From: Helicobacter brantae
GTDB lineage: Bacteria > Campylobacterota > Campylobacteria > Campylobacterales > Helicobacteraceae
Assembly: GCF_003364205.1 (NCBI RefSeq)
Contig: NZ_NXLV01000001.1
Coordinates: 62,001 to 126,000, forward strand
Length of the DNA: 64,000 nucleotides
Direction of reading: 5' to 3'
Part shown: one piece after another, positions 46,108 to 55,960 of the stretch
Layout of the letters: each line of letters opens with the position of its first letter
How positions within the stretch are numbered: the first letter of the stretch is position 1
Made by a program: the position numbers and the translations under genes
Notes under the pieces: generated by a model
The model's input: only the letters and a program-made list of their open reading frames with translations
Told to the model about the DNA's origin: nothing
The model's database searches: none

Positions 46108-47129
46108 GATGATGTTTTGACCTCTTGCTTGGCTTGTGAGGGTTGAGAGTTTTTCTCATAGATAAGCACACTCATTCCAATTCTTAGATCTTTGATGGGT
46201 GTTGTGGGCTTGGCGTTGATTTCAAAAGTTCTAATATCATAGCCTTTTTTATCAGAATTGCTTTTCCAAGTGGCAAAATCTCCCATAACCGATACAAAGG
46301 TAACTTGAAAGGTTGTTGTGATGTCAAGTGAGGGGATATAGCCTTGGAAAGTCGAGCCTTTTTGGAAATCTTTGAGCTTGTCTTCTGTGATATTTAGGCG
46401 TAAATACGCATCATTCATATCTGCCAAAAGCACCACAGGGAATCCACTAGGAGCAAGCTCTCCGCTATGAAGCAAAATATTGCTTACCTCTCCATCTGCA
46501 GGAGCTAGAGCTTGAGTGTCTTTGGCATAAGCCTCTACCTCTGCCACCGTTCCTGCTGCTGCCCTTTCTTTCTCTTCTACGGCTTTTTTGGTTTCTTTAC
46601 TTGCTCCCTCAAGGGCGAGTTGGTATTGCTGATAAGCTGTGTTTTCTTTGAGTTTAGCTCCCTCAAAAGAAGCATAAGCCTCATCTCTTTTTTGCAAACT
46701 CACCACACCACTTTTATAAAGGCTCTCCACTCTTTTGTAGGTTTTCTCAGCCAATTCTCTCATTGTCTTTGCTCCTAACCATAAATCTTGGGCTGAGATG
46801 ATTTGCTGTTCTCTTGCACCTTTTTGAGTTTCTGCATTGATGGCTTTAGCTGCTTCATATCCTGCTTTGGCTTGCTCTAGTTTGGCTTCAAGTTCAGGAG
46901 AGTGAATGGTGTAGATAAGATCGCCTTTTTTGACCATATCTCCTTTATGCACAAACACCTCTGCAATTCGCCCTGCAATCTTGCTAGATACATTATATTC
47001 TCGTGCTGAAATCTGTCCTTGCAAGACTTTGGGTTGGGGTTGGTAGGCTTTATAAAAGCTGAGCGAAAGCCACGCTGTGATTGAGGCTACTCCGATGAGT
47101 AGGATAATGATTTGAATGATTTTTTTCAT
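46101..47129 (-). CDS. HlyD family periplasmic adaptor subunit
   Basis: 342 aa. One N-terminal anchor (IIQIIILLIGVASITAWLSL), split biotinyl-lipoyl halves (GRIAEVFVHKGDMVKKGD at about 52-69; LAPADGEVSNILLHSGELAP further on), a long coiled-coil hairpin between them and a beta-barrel domain (DKLKDFQKGSTFQGYIPS). It bridges the inner-membrane permease to TolC. It lies 9 nt downstream of tolC-like gene and 7 nt overlapping the permease. Confidence 0.9.
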   Translation of the reverse strand: MKKIIQIIILLIGVASITAWLSLSFYKAYQPQPKVLQGQISAREYNVSSKIAGRIAEVFVHKGDMVKKGDLIYTIHSPELEAKLEQAKAGYEAAKAINAETQKGAREQQIISAQDLWLGAKTMRELAEKTYKRVESLYKSGVVSLQKRDEAYASFEGAKLKENTAYQQYQLALEGASKETKKAVEEKERAAAGTVAEVEAYAKDTQALAPADGEVSNILLHSGELAPSGFPVVLLADMNDAYLRLNITEDKLKDFQKGSTFQGYIPSLDITTTFQVTFVSVMGDFATWKSNSDKKGYDIRTFEINAKPTTPIKDLRIGMSVLIYEKNSQPSQAKQEVKTSSW

Positions 47130-47138
47130 TTTTTCTCC

Positions 47139-48503
47139 TTATTGGTATTGACTGAAAGTTTGGATTTGATCACTGAGTGCCATAAGTTTGGCAATTGAGA
47201 GGATATATTTATAAGCCACGCTTTGTTGCTCAATCTTGGCTTTGGAGAGCAAATTTCTTGCATCTACCACACTTGTGCTTGTCCCCATTCCTTGCTTAAA
47301 GGCTTGTTCTTGGAGTTTGAGATTCTCTTCTGCCAAAGCGATTGAGGAATTTAGCACAAAATAAAATTCTTTTGCCTGAAGAGCTTCTTTGTAGGTTTTC
47401 TCCACTAGCAAAGAAATGTCTTTGATGGCTTGGGCTTTGATTTGAGAAACTTCAAGTTGAGCGATTTTACTTGCTTGAAATTTTTGATAAGAGCCTGTGT
47501 TATCAAGCAAGGGCATTGTCATTCCTACACCCACATACCAGCTAGGCATCGAGCTTCCTAGAATGGAATCGTGGCGATGATAGGTGTAGCTTCCAAAAAG
47601 TGCAAAATGAGGGATAAAGCTAGAGCGTGCAAGTTTTAGAGCTTCTTTGGCTTGTTCTTCTTTGAGCTTGACTTGATTGAGCATTGGATAAGAGCTAAGG
47701 GTTTTGTCAAGCAAGATTTTGAGTGAGGGGGCTTTGGAATTGGATTTGATGATGAGTTTTGAGCTAGGTTTGTAATCAAGTTTATCATCAGAGAGAATGG
47801 TTTGTAGAGCAAGTTGGGCTACTTCTAGAGAATCTTTGGCTTTGAGTGTGTCGTTTTTGGAGCGATTGTAAGCCACTTGGGCTGAGAGGACTTCGATTTT
47901 GGCAATCTGTCCTGCTTGTTGGAGCTTTTTGGCATTCTCTAAGTGGAGTTTGTGTCCATTTTCTACTTCTTGGAGAGTTTTTAGCATTTCTTGATTTAAA
48001 ACCACTCCATAATAAATCCCTGCAAGTTTCTCAAAAGTAGAGAGGGTTTTGAGCCTCAAAGCTTCTTTAGAATCCTTGAGTGCAAGTTTGCCTAGCTCAT
48101 TGACTGCCTTTATCGCCCCACCTGCATAGAGAGGATAGAGGATTTTTACTGAAGCCATAACGACATTTTGGTTGCTGAGATTAAGAGGGGTGAGGCGATC
48201 AGCAAGATTATTGACAATGCCTTGAAGTGCAGGGGTTGAAATCTCTTGGGCTAAATCTTTGACAAGCTCTTTGCTATCAAGACTTACAGGATCTCCTAGA
48301 TACATATAACTAGCACTCAAATCAATTTTGGGAAGATAGAGCATTGTGTTTGCATCATTGAGTTTTTCAGCCTTTTGCACGGCGATATTTCCTGCTTTGA
48401 GAGCGTGGTTGTTGTTTAGTACAAGTTGCCAAGCATTCTCAAAGCTCAAATTTGTAGCAAAAAGAGATGAGCAAAGGCAGATTGCTAGAGCGATTTTTTT
48501 CAT
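47139..48503 (-). CDS. TolC family outer membrane efflux protein
   Basis: 454 aa with a signal peptide (1-16, MKKIALAICLCSSLFA|T). Two repeats of long helices plus strands: the first with WQLVLNNNHALKAGNIAVQKAEKL, the second starting around 265 with SYPMLNQVKLKEEQAKEALKLARSSFIPHFALFGSY. A conserved LLDNTGSYQKFQAS segment follows. It is the outer-membrane channel of the efflux system downstream. It overlaps the rhodanese gene by 4 nt. Confidence 0.92.
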   Translation of the reverse strand: MKKIALAICLCSSLFATNLSFENAWQLVLNNNHALKAGNIAVQKAEKLNDANTMLYLPKIDLSASYMYLGDPVSLDSKELVKDLAQEISTPALQGIVNNLADRLTPLNLSNQNVVMASVKILYPLYAGGAIKAVNELGKLALKDSKEALRLKTLSTFEKLAGIYYGVVLNQEMLKTLQEVENGHKLHLENAKKLQQAGQIAKIEVLSAQVAYNRSKNDTLKAKDSLEVAQLALQTILSDDKLDYKPSSKLIIKSNSKAPSLKILLDKTLSSYPMLNQVKLKEEQAKEALKLARSSFIPHFALFGSYTYHRHDSILGSSMPSWYVGVGMTMPLLDNTGSYQKFQASKIAQLEVSQIKAQAIKDISLLVEKTYKEALQAKEFYFVLNSSIALAEENLKLQEQAFKQGMGTSTSVVDARNLLSKAKIEQQSVAYKYILSIAKLMALSDQIQTFSQYQ

Positions 48504-48868
48504 TTTTCCTCCTTTTGGGGATAGGTAAGTGGAAAATAATCTTCAATTATTTGTAAGTATTCATCAAGATAGAAGATATTTGACATTCCTTTTTCTACAA
48601 GAAGAGTTCCATATCTTGCACTCTCTAATCCACCATTGCATACAAGCAAAATTTTTTCTTTTGAGTTTTGAGTGCAAAACTCTACAAGCTCCTCAATATC
48701 GTGAATATTACAAGAGTTTGTGATATGTGGAGTAGTGAAATAGAGTTGTGGAGTTCGCACATCTACGATAATAAAGTCTTCTAGCTTAAGATTTTCTAAA
48801 CCCACTTTAGTCGCAAGGCTAGGGTGATTTTGTTGCTTCAAAATCTTTTTTAGCATATCCTTTCCCAT
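48500..48868 (-). CDS. Rhodanese-like domain protein
   Basis: A 122-aa single rhodanese domain. IIVDVRTPQLYFTTPHI (about 33-49) and the active-site loop LVCNGGLESAR (Cys about 81) are present; the loop has a basic residue at its end, as expected for a sulfurtransferase. It leads the efflux operon and overlaps tolC by 4 nt, so it is co-expressed with the pump. The reason is unknown. An internal ATG at 48856 is an alternative start. Confidence 0.82.
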   Translation of the reverse strand: MGKDMLKKILKQQNHPSLATKVGLENLKLEDFIIVDVRTPQLYFTTPHITNSCNIHDIEELVEFCTQNSKEKILLVCNGGLESARYGTLLVEKGMSNIFYLDEYLQIIEDYFPLTYPQKEEK

Positions 48869-48929
48869 TTAATTCTTAACTACTCCTATTTGAAATCCTC
48901 TTTTTCTTAAAAGCTAAGTTTTACTAAAA

Positions 48930-48969
48930 TATAACTTAAAGATAAAGATTAAAAATGCAATTCTATAAC
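48930..48969 (+). promoter_or_regulatory. Candidate gyrA promoter elements
   Basis: TATAAC occurs at 48930-48935 and at 48964-48969 in the AT-rich gap before gyrA, about 95-125 nt from the start. Either may be a -10 box. The minus-strand efflux operon must also start from this 190-nt gap, and TATAGA on the minus strand overlaps the second element. Confidence 0.3.
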
Positions 48970-49058
48970 AATTATTGAAAATAAACTTCCAAAAATCAAA
49001 GTTTTTGCATAAAATATCAAAAACAAAACTATACCTACATTTTGGAGTAAGGAAGGAA

Positions 49059-51533
49059 ATGTCAGAAAATTTGCTTGATCATAGTGAAGTTGTGGATATT
49101 TGTATTGATGATTCGATTAAAGAGAGTTATCTTGATTATTCAATGAGTGTTATTGTCGGAAGGGCGTTGCCTGATGCAAAAGATGGACTCAAACCCGTTC
49201 ATCGCCGAATCCTCTATGCAATGCACGAGCTTGGAGTAACTTCTAGAGTGGCATATAAAAAGAGTGCTAGGATTGTAGGAGATGTGATAGGAAAGTATCA
49301 CCCACACGGCGATACAGCAGTGTATGATGCCCTTGTGCGTATGGCTCAAGACTTTTCTATGCGACTTGAACTTGTCGATGGGCAAGGAAACTTTGGATCA
49401 ATTGATGGCGATAACGCAGCGGCTATGCGTTATACAGAGGCTAGAATGACTCAAGCAAGTGAAGAGATTTTGCGTGATATTGATAAGGATACTGTGGATT
49501 TCGTGCCAAACTATGATGACACACTCAAAGAGCCTGATGTGCTTCCTAGTCGTATTCCCAATCTTCTTATCAATGGATCAAGTGGGATTGCAGTAGGTAT
49601 GGCAACTTCTATCCCACCCCATCGAATCGATGAGATTGTTGATGCACTTGTTTATCTTGTTGATAATAAAGATGCTGAGTTAGAGGAGCTTATGGAGTTT
49701 GTCAAAGGGCCTGATTTCCCCACAGGTGGGATCATCTTTGGTAAGCAGGGCATTATTGAGGCTTATCGCACAGGAAGAGGAAGAATCAAGGTTAGAGCCA
49801 AAGTGCATACTGAAAGCACCAAGACAAAAGAAGTGATTGTGATTGATGAAGTGCCCTATCAAGTCAATAAAGCACGACTTGTGGAGCAAATCTCCGAACT
49901 TGCCAAAGAAAAGGTGATTGAGGGGATTTCAGAAGTAAGAGATGAGAGTGATAGAGAGGGGATAAGAGTGGTAATTGAGCTTAAGCGTGATGCGATGAGT
50001 GAGATTGTGCTAAATCACCTCTACAAATCCACAGCAATGGAGACAACTTTTGGAATCATTCTCCTAGCAATCAACAATAAAGAGCCAAAGATTTTCACAC
50101 TCATTGAACTTCTCAAACTCTTCATCTCTCATCGCAAAACTATTGTCATCAGAAGGACAATTTTTGAGCTAGAGAAAGCCAAAGCAAGAGCTCATATCTT
50201 GGAAGGCTTGAAAATCGCACTAGATCATATTGATGAAGTGATTAAAATCATTAGAGCAAGCAAAGATAGTGAAGAGGCAAAAAATGCTTTGATGGGGCGA
50301 TTTGGACTATCTGAGCTTCAAAGCAAAGCAATCCTAGAGATGAGATTGCAACGCCTTACAGGGCTTGAGAGAGATAAGATTGAGCAAGAATATGCCGAGC
50401 TTTTAGCTCAGATTGAATACCTCAACTCTATCCTTAGAAGTGAAGCAAAACTCAATGAAATCATCAAAGAAGAATTGCTAGAAGTCAAAGAAAAATTCAG
50501 CTCTCCTAGAAAGACAGAGCTTGAAGATGATTATGATGCTATTGATATTGAAGATTTGATTCCCAATGAGCAAGTAGTGGTTACAATGAGCCATAGAGGG
50601 TATGTCAAGCGTGTGCCACTCAAAGTTTATGAGAAGCAAAATCGTGGAGGCAAAGGCAAAATTAGTGGAAATACTCACGATGATGACTTTATCGAGAGTT
50701 TCTTTGTAGCCAATACTCACGATACGATTATGTTTGTAACAAATCGTGGGCAACTCTATTGGCTCAAGGTTTATAAAATCCCTGAGGCTGGAAGAACAGC
50801 GATTGGAAAAGCAGTGGTTAATCTCATTGCAATTCAGCAAAATGAGAAAATTATGGCAACCATTACCACAACAGATTTCAATGAGGATAAATCCCTTGTA
50901 TTCTTTACAAAGAATGGAATTGTAAAGAGAACAAATCTTAGTGAGTATAGCAATATCCGAAGTGTAGGGGTCAGGGCGATTAACCTTGATGAAGATGATG
51001 AGCTAGTTACAGCAAAAATCGTAGATAGTGAGGTTCAACAACTCTTTATCGCCACATATCAAGGAATGTGTATTAGGTTTGATATTAACGATGTGCGAGA
51101 GATAGGAAGGGTTTCACGAGGGGTTACAGGAATCAAATTTAAAGCCAATGAAGACTATGTCATCGGTGCTGTAACTATTGGAAGTGATCAAGATAAACTT
51201 CTGACTGTGAGTGAGCTAGGAATCGGTAAGCAAACTATCGCAGGAGAGTATCGACTCCAAAGCAGAGCAGGAAAGGGAGTGATTGCAATGAAGCTCACAC
51301 CTAAGACTGGAAAGCTAGTGAGTGTAGTGAATGTCAATGATGAGAATATGGATTTGATGGTGCTTACAAGCAGTGGCAAGATGATTAGGGTAGATACTCA
51401 AGCAATCCGTGAAGCAGGGCGAAATACAAGTGGGGTAAAAATCGTCAATGTTGCAGGAGAAAAGGTGGCTTATGCAAGTCGATGCCCCAAAGAAGAAAAA
51501 CAAGAAGATTTGCTAGAGGATGAAGAAGAGTAG
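49059..51533 (+). CDS. gyrA: DNA gyrase subunit A
   Basis: The breakage-reunion subunit of gyrase, 824 aa. The catalytic tyrosine is in MRYTEARMT (Tyr125). The quinolone-determining region [17 protein letters not shown] has Thr86 and Asp90, the wild-type residues of Campylobacter numbering. The C-terminal domain has six beta-pinwheel blades, including the GyrA-box-like [10 protein letters not shown] start at 49059, where GGAAGGAA precedes ATG and the protein begins MSENLLDH; the longer frame from TTG 48975 has no ribosome site and covers the promoter. The tail ([14 protein letters not shown]) overlaps the next gene. Confidence 0.97.
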   Translation: MSENLLDHSEVVDICIDDSIKESYLDYSMSVIVGRALPDAKDGLKPVHRRILYAMHELGVTSRVAYKKSARIVGDVIGKYHPHGDTAVYDALVRMAQDFSMRLELVDGQGNFGSIDGDNAAAMRYTEARMTQASEEILRDIDKDTVDFVPNYDDTLKEPDVLPSRIPNLLINGSSGIAVGMATSIPPHRIDEIVDALVYLVDNKDAELEELMEFVKGPDFPTGGIIFGKQGIIEAYRTGRGRIKVRAKVHTESTKTKEVIVIDEVPYQVNKARLVEQISELAKEKVIEGISEVRDESDREGIRVVIELKRDAMSEIVLNHLYKSTAMETTFGIILLAINNKEPKIFTLIELLKLFISHRKTIVIRRTIFELEKAKARAHILEGLKIALDHIDEVIKIIRASKDSEEAKNALMGRFGLSELQSKAILEMRLQRLTGLERDKIEQEYAELLAQIEYLNSILRSEAKLNEIIKEELLEVKEKFSSPRKTELEDDYDAIDIEDLIPNEQVVVTMSHRGYVKRVPLKVYEKQNRGGKGKISGNTHDDDFIESFFVANTHDTIMFVTNRGQLYWLKVYKIPEAGRTAIGKAVVNLIAIQQNEKIMATITTTDFNEDKSLVFFTKNGIVKRTNLSEYSNIRSVGVRAINLDEDDELVTAKIVDSEVQQLFIATYQGMCIRFDINDVREIGRVSRGVTGIKFKANEDYVIGAVTIGSDQDKLLTVSELGIGKQTIAGEYRLQSRAGKGVIAMKLTPKTGKLVSVVNVNDENMDLMVLTSSGKMIRVDTQAIREAGRNTSGVKIVNVAGEKVAYASRCPKEEKQEDLLEDEEE

Positions 51534-51960
51534 TTTGATCTTTGCCCTAAGCCTTTGGCTGTGGGGCAGTGAAATGGAGTTTATCATCTCATACAAAGCA
51601 AAAATGCAAGATGATATTTTGGTAGGAGAGGACTACAAGGTTTCTGAAGTGATTGATAGCAAAGGGATTAGGGGGATAAAAGATGGGGATTATCAGCTTT
51701 TTAAGATTTGCAACATTATTCCTAGGGATTATGAAGGGGTAGAAGATGAGGCAAGTTTTATCAAAAAGGTGTTAAAAACTCAAAGGGAATTGGTGCTTGA
51801 TTGTTTGTATTCAAGTGGAGTGAAGATTTATGATGAAGTTACAAGCAAGGATTTGCAAGCCAAAAGTAGGACAATTTTTTCAATCCCTCCCAAAAGAGTG
51901 ATTGCAAAATATGAAAATGGGGTGGTTAATCTTGGAATCTTAGAGGAGAAAAAGAAGTGA
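51520..51960 (+). CDS. Small exported protein (HP0702-like), unknown function
   Basis: 146 aa with a short signal peptide ([18 protein letters not shown]). The rest is soluble and charged with no motif I recognise. It overlaps gyrA by 14 nt and flgR by 4 nt, and the order gyrA-this-flgR is conserved in H. pylori (HP0701-HP0703). Conservation of position hints at co-expression rather than a shared pathway. Confidence 0.75.
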   Translation: MKKSSLIFALSLWLWGSEMEFIISYKAKMQDDILVGEDYKVSEVIDSKGIRGIKDGDYQLFKICNIIPRDYEGVEDEASFIKKVLKTQRELVLDCLYSSGVKIYDEVTSKDLQAKSRTIFSIPPKRVIAKYENGVVNLGILEEKKK

Positions 51961-53267
51961 AAGTCGCAGTCGTTGAAGATGATATCAATCTAAGAAAGGC
52001 ATTAGAAATCTCACTCAAAGACTATCCTGAGTTTGAGGTGGAGTTATTCAAAGGGCCAAAGGACGCACTCAAAAAACTTGATGAGAGTTTTGATCTAGTT
52101 GTAACCGATATCAATATGCCTCAAATGGACGGACTAGAGTTTCTCTCACTTCTAGGGGGGAAATATGAAGCTGTTGTCATCACAGCTAATGCTTCAGTGA
52201 ATAACGCAATCAAAGCCTTGAGATTGGGGGCTAAAGATTTCTTGACTAAACCATTTGAGATAGAAGATCTTATCGGAGCAATCAAGCGAAGTCAAAAAGT
52301 CAAAGAGGTTAGCCATAAAGCCTCTAAGAAAAGCAGTGCAACAAGTGAGAAACAAAGCGGATTTGTCGCCCTCTCTCCTGCATTGCAAGTAGCACAAAGC
52401 AAAGCCCTCAAAGTCGCCCCCACAGATGCAAGTGTGTTGCTTTTGGGGGAGAGTGGGGTAGGAAAAGAGGTGTTTGCAAACTATATCCACCAAAACTCCA
52501 ATCGCTCCTCTAAGCCATTTGTGGCTATCAATATGGCTGCAATCCCTGAGCATTTGCTAGAATCTGAGCTTTTTGGTTATGAAAAAGGGGCTTTCACTGA
52601 TGCAAGCAGCACAAAAATGGGATTATTTGAGGAGGCAAATGGGGGGAGCATATTTCTTGATGAGATAGGAGATATGCCTATGGGACTTCAAGCAAAGCTA
52701 TTGAGAGCCTTGCAAGAGAGGGAGATTGTAAGGCTTGGGAGTGCAAAGCCTATCAAAATCGATGTGAGAGTGATTTCAGCAACCAATGCCAATATCGAGC
52801 AAAAGATCAAAAATCATCAGTTTAGAGAGGATTTGTTTTTTAGGCTTAACACTATTCCCATAGAGATTCCTAGCCTTAGAGAGAGGAGGGAAGAGATTAT
52901 TGCTTTGAGTGAGTGGAAGCTAGAGAGAGTGTGTGAGAGTTATGGATTTGAGAAAAAGGCTTTGAGTGAGGGGGCAAAGAAGGCATTGCTAGAATATCCT
53001 TGGCCAGGAAATATCCGAGAGCTTCTCTCTGTGATTGAGAGGGCTACGATTTTGAGTGAGGGGGAGAGGATAGAGGAGGAGGATTTGTGCTTGGGTGTGA
53101 GAAATGAAGTCATCTTTGGCAAAAAAGAGAATAAAATGGAAAATTTAGAAAAAGAACTGATAGTCGAAGTGCTTAAAGAGTGTGAGGGAGATAGTGTGAG
53201 GGCTAGTGCTATGCTTGGAATGAGTGAAGATGTGCTAAGAAGCAAGAGGGCGAGGTATGGGGTATAG
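51957..53267 (+). CDS. flgR: Sigma-54-dependent flagellar response regulator FlgR
   Basis: The NtrC-type activator of class II flagellar genes with RpoN, phosphorylated by FlgS. The 436-aa protein has a receiver domain (phospho-acceptor Asp51 in VVTDINMPQMDG), and an AAA+ domain with Walker A GESGVGKE (about 163-170), a GAFTDA version of the GAFTGA loop, Walker B GSIFLDEIGDM and the R-finger region FREDLFFRLN. Unlike H. pylori FlgR, which lacks a DNA-binding domain, the C terminus here retains a Fis-like helix-turn-helix (VRASAMLGMSEDVLRSKRAR). Confidence 0.93.
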   Translation: MKVAVVEDDINLRKALEISLKDYPEFEVELFKGPKDALKKLDESFDLVVTDINMPQMDGLEFLSLLGGKYEAVVITANASVNNAIKALRLGAKDFLTKPFEIEDLIGAIKRSQKVKEVSHKASKKSSATSEKQSGFVALSPALQVAQSKALKVAPTDASVLLLGESGVGKEVFANYIHQNSNRSSKPFVAINMAAIPEHLLESELFGYEKGAFTDASSTKMGLFEEANGGSIFLDEIGDMPMGLQAKLLRALQEREIVRLGSAKPIKIDVRVISATNANIEQKIKNHQFREDLFFRLNTIPIEIPSLRERREEIIALSEWKLERVCESYGFEKKALSEGAKKALLEYPWPGNIRELLSVIERATILSEGERIEEEDLCLGVRNEVIFGKKENKMENLEKELIVEVLKECEGDSVRASAMLGMSEDVLRSKRARYGV

Positions 53268-53269
53268 AG

Positions 53270-54982
53270 ATGAGGGAAGTAAGCGATTTTTATAAACTAA
53301 GGTTTTTGACAACTAGAAAGGATAAGATTTCTCTCCTTGTCTTGCTAGGTATGACGATTTTTAGCTCTATCATAGAGACGATTGGGGTGGGAATCATTAT
53401 GCCTTTTATCACCTTTGCTTCAAACCCCTCAATGCTTTTGGAAAATCGCTATGGATCGGCAATTTTTAACTTTTTTGATTTTTCTAGTACGCAAACCTTT
53501 ATGTTTGTCTTTAGTGGTGCTTTGATTGTGTTTTATCTCTTTAGATTGTTTTACAATACATTTTATAGCTATTCTATCAATCTTTTTGCCTATAGAAAAT
53601 ATCACAATCTAGCCTTTAGAATGTTTCAAAAGATTTTGAAATCAAGTTTTTTGGATTTCACCAACAAAAATTCTGACATTTTGAGGCGAGGTATCACAGG
53701 AGATGCATTGAATGCATCAAACTATATCCGAAACTTTTTACTTCTTTATTCTGAGCTTTTTACAATAGGCTTTCTTTACTCAATTTTGCTTATTGTGAGT
53801 TGGAAGATGACTATTGTTTTGACTTGTATTCTCTCTTTTAAAGTTTTTTTGATCACCCAAACTGTATCTAAAATCATCAAAAAGAAGGGAGAGGAGAGGG
53901 TGAAGATTGAGGGGGGATTTTTGGGACTGCTCTCTAATAGTTTTGGAAATTTTAAAATCATCAAAATCAAAGATGCAAACTCTCAGCTAGAGCAAGATTT
54001 TTTGGATAAAGGCTATAATCGAGCAAAGATTGAGGTAACTACTCAAACTTTGATTGAGCTTCCTAGAAACTTGCTTGAGACTTTTGGATTTGCTATCCTT
54101 ATCTCTTGTGTGGCTTATATCCTCTATCGTTATGAGGATGCAAGTGCAGTATTGCCTATCATGTCAATGTATGCATTGGCACTTTATAAGGTATTGCCCT
54201 CAGTGAATAAAATCTTGAATTATTTTAATGGAATGAAATCAATGAGTAAATCCCTTGAAATCGTCTATGATGAGCTTAAAAACTTCCCACAAGAAGAAGG
54301 AGATGAGAAGATAAAATTTGATAGAGAAATCATCTTGCAAAATATTTGCTTCTCCTATATTCAAGATAAGCCTGTCATACAAAACTTTAATTTGCAGATA
54401 AAAAAGGGTGAAAAGATAGCCTTTGTTGGAGCAAGTGGAGCAGGGAAAAGTACACTTGTAGATATCATCACAGGATTTTATCAACCTAGTTCAGGCAAGA
54501 TATTAGTCGATAATGTATTGCTTACTCAAGAGAATATCAAGGATTGGAGAAAAAAGATAGGCTATATTCCTCAAAGTATTTATCTCTTTGATGGAGATGT
54601 AGCAGAAAATGTCGCCTTTGGTTCAGTCTATGATGAGCAAAAAATCATTCAAGCCTGTAAAATTGCCAAAATTTATGACTTCCTAGAAGAGCATGAGGGA
54701 ATCCATACAAGAGTAGGAGATGGTGGGATTAAGCTTAGTGGAGGACAGAAGCAAAGGATAGGGATAGCAAGAGCAATCTATGATAATCCTGAAATCCTAG
54801 TGCTTGATGAAGCGACAAGTGCATTGGATAATGAAACAGAGGAGAAGATTATGGAAGAGATTTATGAGCTTAGCAAAGACAAAACCTTGCTTGTCATTGC
54901 TCATAGACTAAGCACTGTGGAGAGATGTGATAGGAGGATTGTGGTGGAAAATAGCAATTTGGGAGGAGGAAGAAGTGAATAA
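53270..54982 (+). CDS. ABC transporter flippase (PglK/Wzk-like)
   Basis: 570 aa: a membrane domain of six helices (about 18-310), then an ATPase domain with Walker A GASGAGKST (about 381-389), the signature LSGGQKQR, Walker B ILVLDEATSALD and the H-loop IAHRLS. The family plan and the context of glycosyltransferases fit a flippase for undecaprenyl-linked oligosaccharide, as C. jejuni PglK (N-glycan) or H. pylori Wzk (O antigen). The substrate cannot be told from sequence. The gtrB-like gene starts inside its 3' end (8-nt overlap), tying it to the glycan genes. Confidence 0.88.
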   Translation: MREVSDFYKLRFLTTRKDKISLLVLLGMTIFSSIIETIGVGIIMPFITFASNPSMLLENRYGSAIFNFFDFSSTQTFMFVFSGALIVFYLFRLFYNTFYSYSINLFAYRKYHNLAFRMFQKILKSSFLDFTNKNSDILRRGITGDALNASNYIRNFLLLYSELFTIGFLYSILLIVSWKMTIVLTCILSFKVFLITQTVSKIIKKKGEERVKIEGGFLGLLSNSFGNFKIIKIKDANSQLEQDFLDKGYNRAKIEVTTQTLIELPRNLLETFGFAILISCVAYILYRYEDASAVLPIMSMYALALYKVLPSVNKILNYFNGMKSMSKSLEIVYDELKNFPQEEGDEKIKFDREIILQNICFSYIQDKPVIQNFNLQIKKGEKIAFVGASGAGKSTLVDIITGFYQPSSGKILVDNVLLTQENIKDWRKKIGYIPQSIYLFDGDVAENVAFGSVYDEQKIIQACKIAKIYDFLEEHEGIHTRVGDGGIKLSGGQKQRIGIARAIYDNPEILVLDEATSALDNETEEKIMEEIYELSKDKTLLVIAHRLSTVERCDRRIVVENSNLGGGRSE

Positions 54983-55960
54983 TCTAGCAAAAAATCATCT
55001 TAATATTGTCGTGCCTTGCTACAATGAAGAAAAAAGTTTAGAAAGATTTTATCAAGAAGCCTTGAGAGAGATTGTGGAAATCAAAGAAAAAATCAATTCA
55101 AGCATTACTTATTCTTTCATTTTTGTCAATGATGGAAGCAGTGATAACACATTGGAGATTATGCACATGCTTAAGGCAAGAGATTATAATGTAAGGATAC
55201 TTGATTTTTCAAGAAATTTTGGTAAAGAATCTGCAATCTTGGCAGGTTTGCAAGAATCAAAAAGTGTTTTGGACTCTATGGGGGGGGGGGTGCAACGATC
55301 TTAATTGATGCAGATTTGCAAGATCCCATAGCTTTTATTCATTTGATGTATCAATCCTTTTTTGGAGGAAATGATATTGTGTATGCACGACGAACCAATC
55401 GATCGGGGGAAAGTTTTTTTCGTTCGTTGTGTGGCAATATGTTTTATCAAATTTCAAATTTCTTCAGTGAGGTAAGTATTCCAAACGGATCAAGAGATTA
55501 TCGAATTTTATCCTACGATGCTCTTGAAGCACTTTTGCAAATGCAAGAATATCATCGTTTTTCTAAGGCTATGTTTGAGTGGATAGGATTTGAAAAGAAG
55601 TGCTTAGAGTATGAATATATTCCACGTCAAGAGGGGCAAAGTAGTTGGAATTTTTGGAAGCTTTTTAAATATGCAATTGAAGGATTTGTGAGTTTTTCTA
55701 CCGCACCATTGCGACTTGCTTTTATTTTGGGATTTTTAGCAAGTTTTCTTTCAATTTGTTATGGGGGATACATTGCAATTGATACGCTTATTTATGGCAA
55801 CGAAGTGAAGGGATATCCTTCTTTGGTATGCATTATTACTTTTTTTGGAGGATTGCAACTACTTGTTTTGGGGGTTATTGGAGAATATATCGCAAGGATT
55901 TATGAACAAGTCAAAAATCGTCCACATTATTTTTTGAAAAGGAATAAAAATGAAAAATAA
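54975..55960 (+). CDS. Phase-variable GtrB-like glycosyltransferase, OFF (frameshift at G10)
   Basis: A GT2 transferase of the GtrB/dolichyl-phosphate-mannose-synthase type. The GTG start at 54975 follows GGAGGAGG by 5 nt. The first frame encodes LNIVVPCYNEEKSLERFYQE and FIFVNDGSSDNTLEIM, then runs into a G10 tract (55281-55290) and stops at 55304. The other frame, from about 55290, continues with GATILIDADLQDP (catalytic D-A-D), NGSRDYRIL and two C-terminal membrane helices to 55960. Eight or eleven G's would join the halves into about 328 aa. The OFF product lacks the catalytic aspartates. It probably loads a sugar onto undecaprenyl phosphate for the cassette downstream. Confidence 0.88.
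55281..55290 (+). repeat. G10 homopolymeric tract (phase-variation switch) in the gtrB-like gene
   Basis: Ten G after ATG-codon DNA (CTATG-G10-TGCAACG). Only lengths of 2 modulo 3 (8, 11) restore the GT frame. Poly-G of this length is a slippage hot spot in Helicobacter and Campylobacter. Confidence 0.92.

Noticed and set aside
48975-49058. N-terminal extension of GyrA from TTG
   Set aside because: No ribosome site, unlike any GyrA start, and it overlaps the promoter region. Similar extensions of serS, flgA, the second permease and the UPF0323 lipoprotein were trimmed for the same reasons.
49310-49330. GyrA Thr86 as a resistance substitution
   Set aside because: Threonine is the usual wild-type residue at this site in Campylobacterota; Asp90 is also intact.
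54927-54974. Upstream in-frame start for the gtrB-like gene
   Set aside because: It reads through the end of the ABC transporter gene. The GTG at 54975 has a strong ribosome site and leads straight into the GT2 fold.
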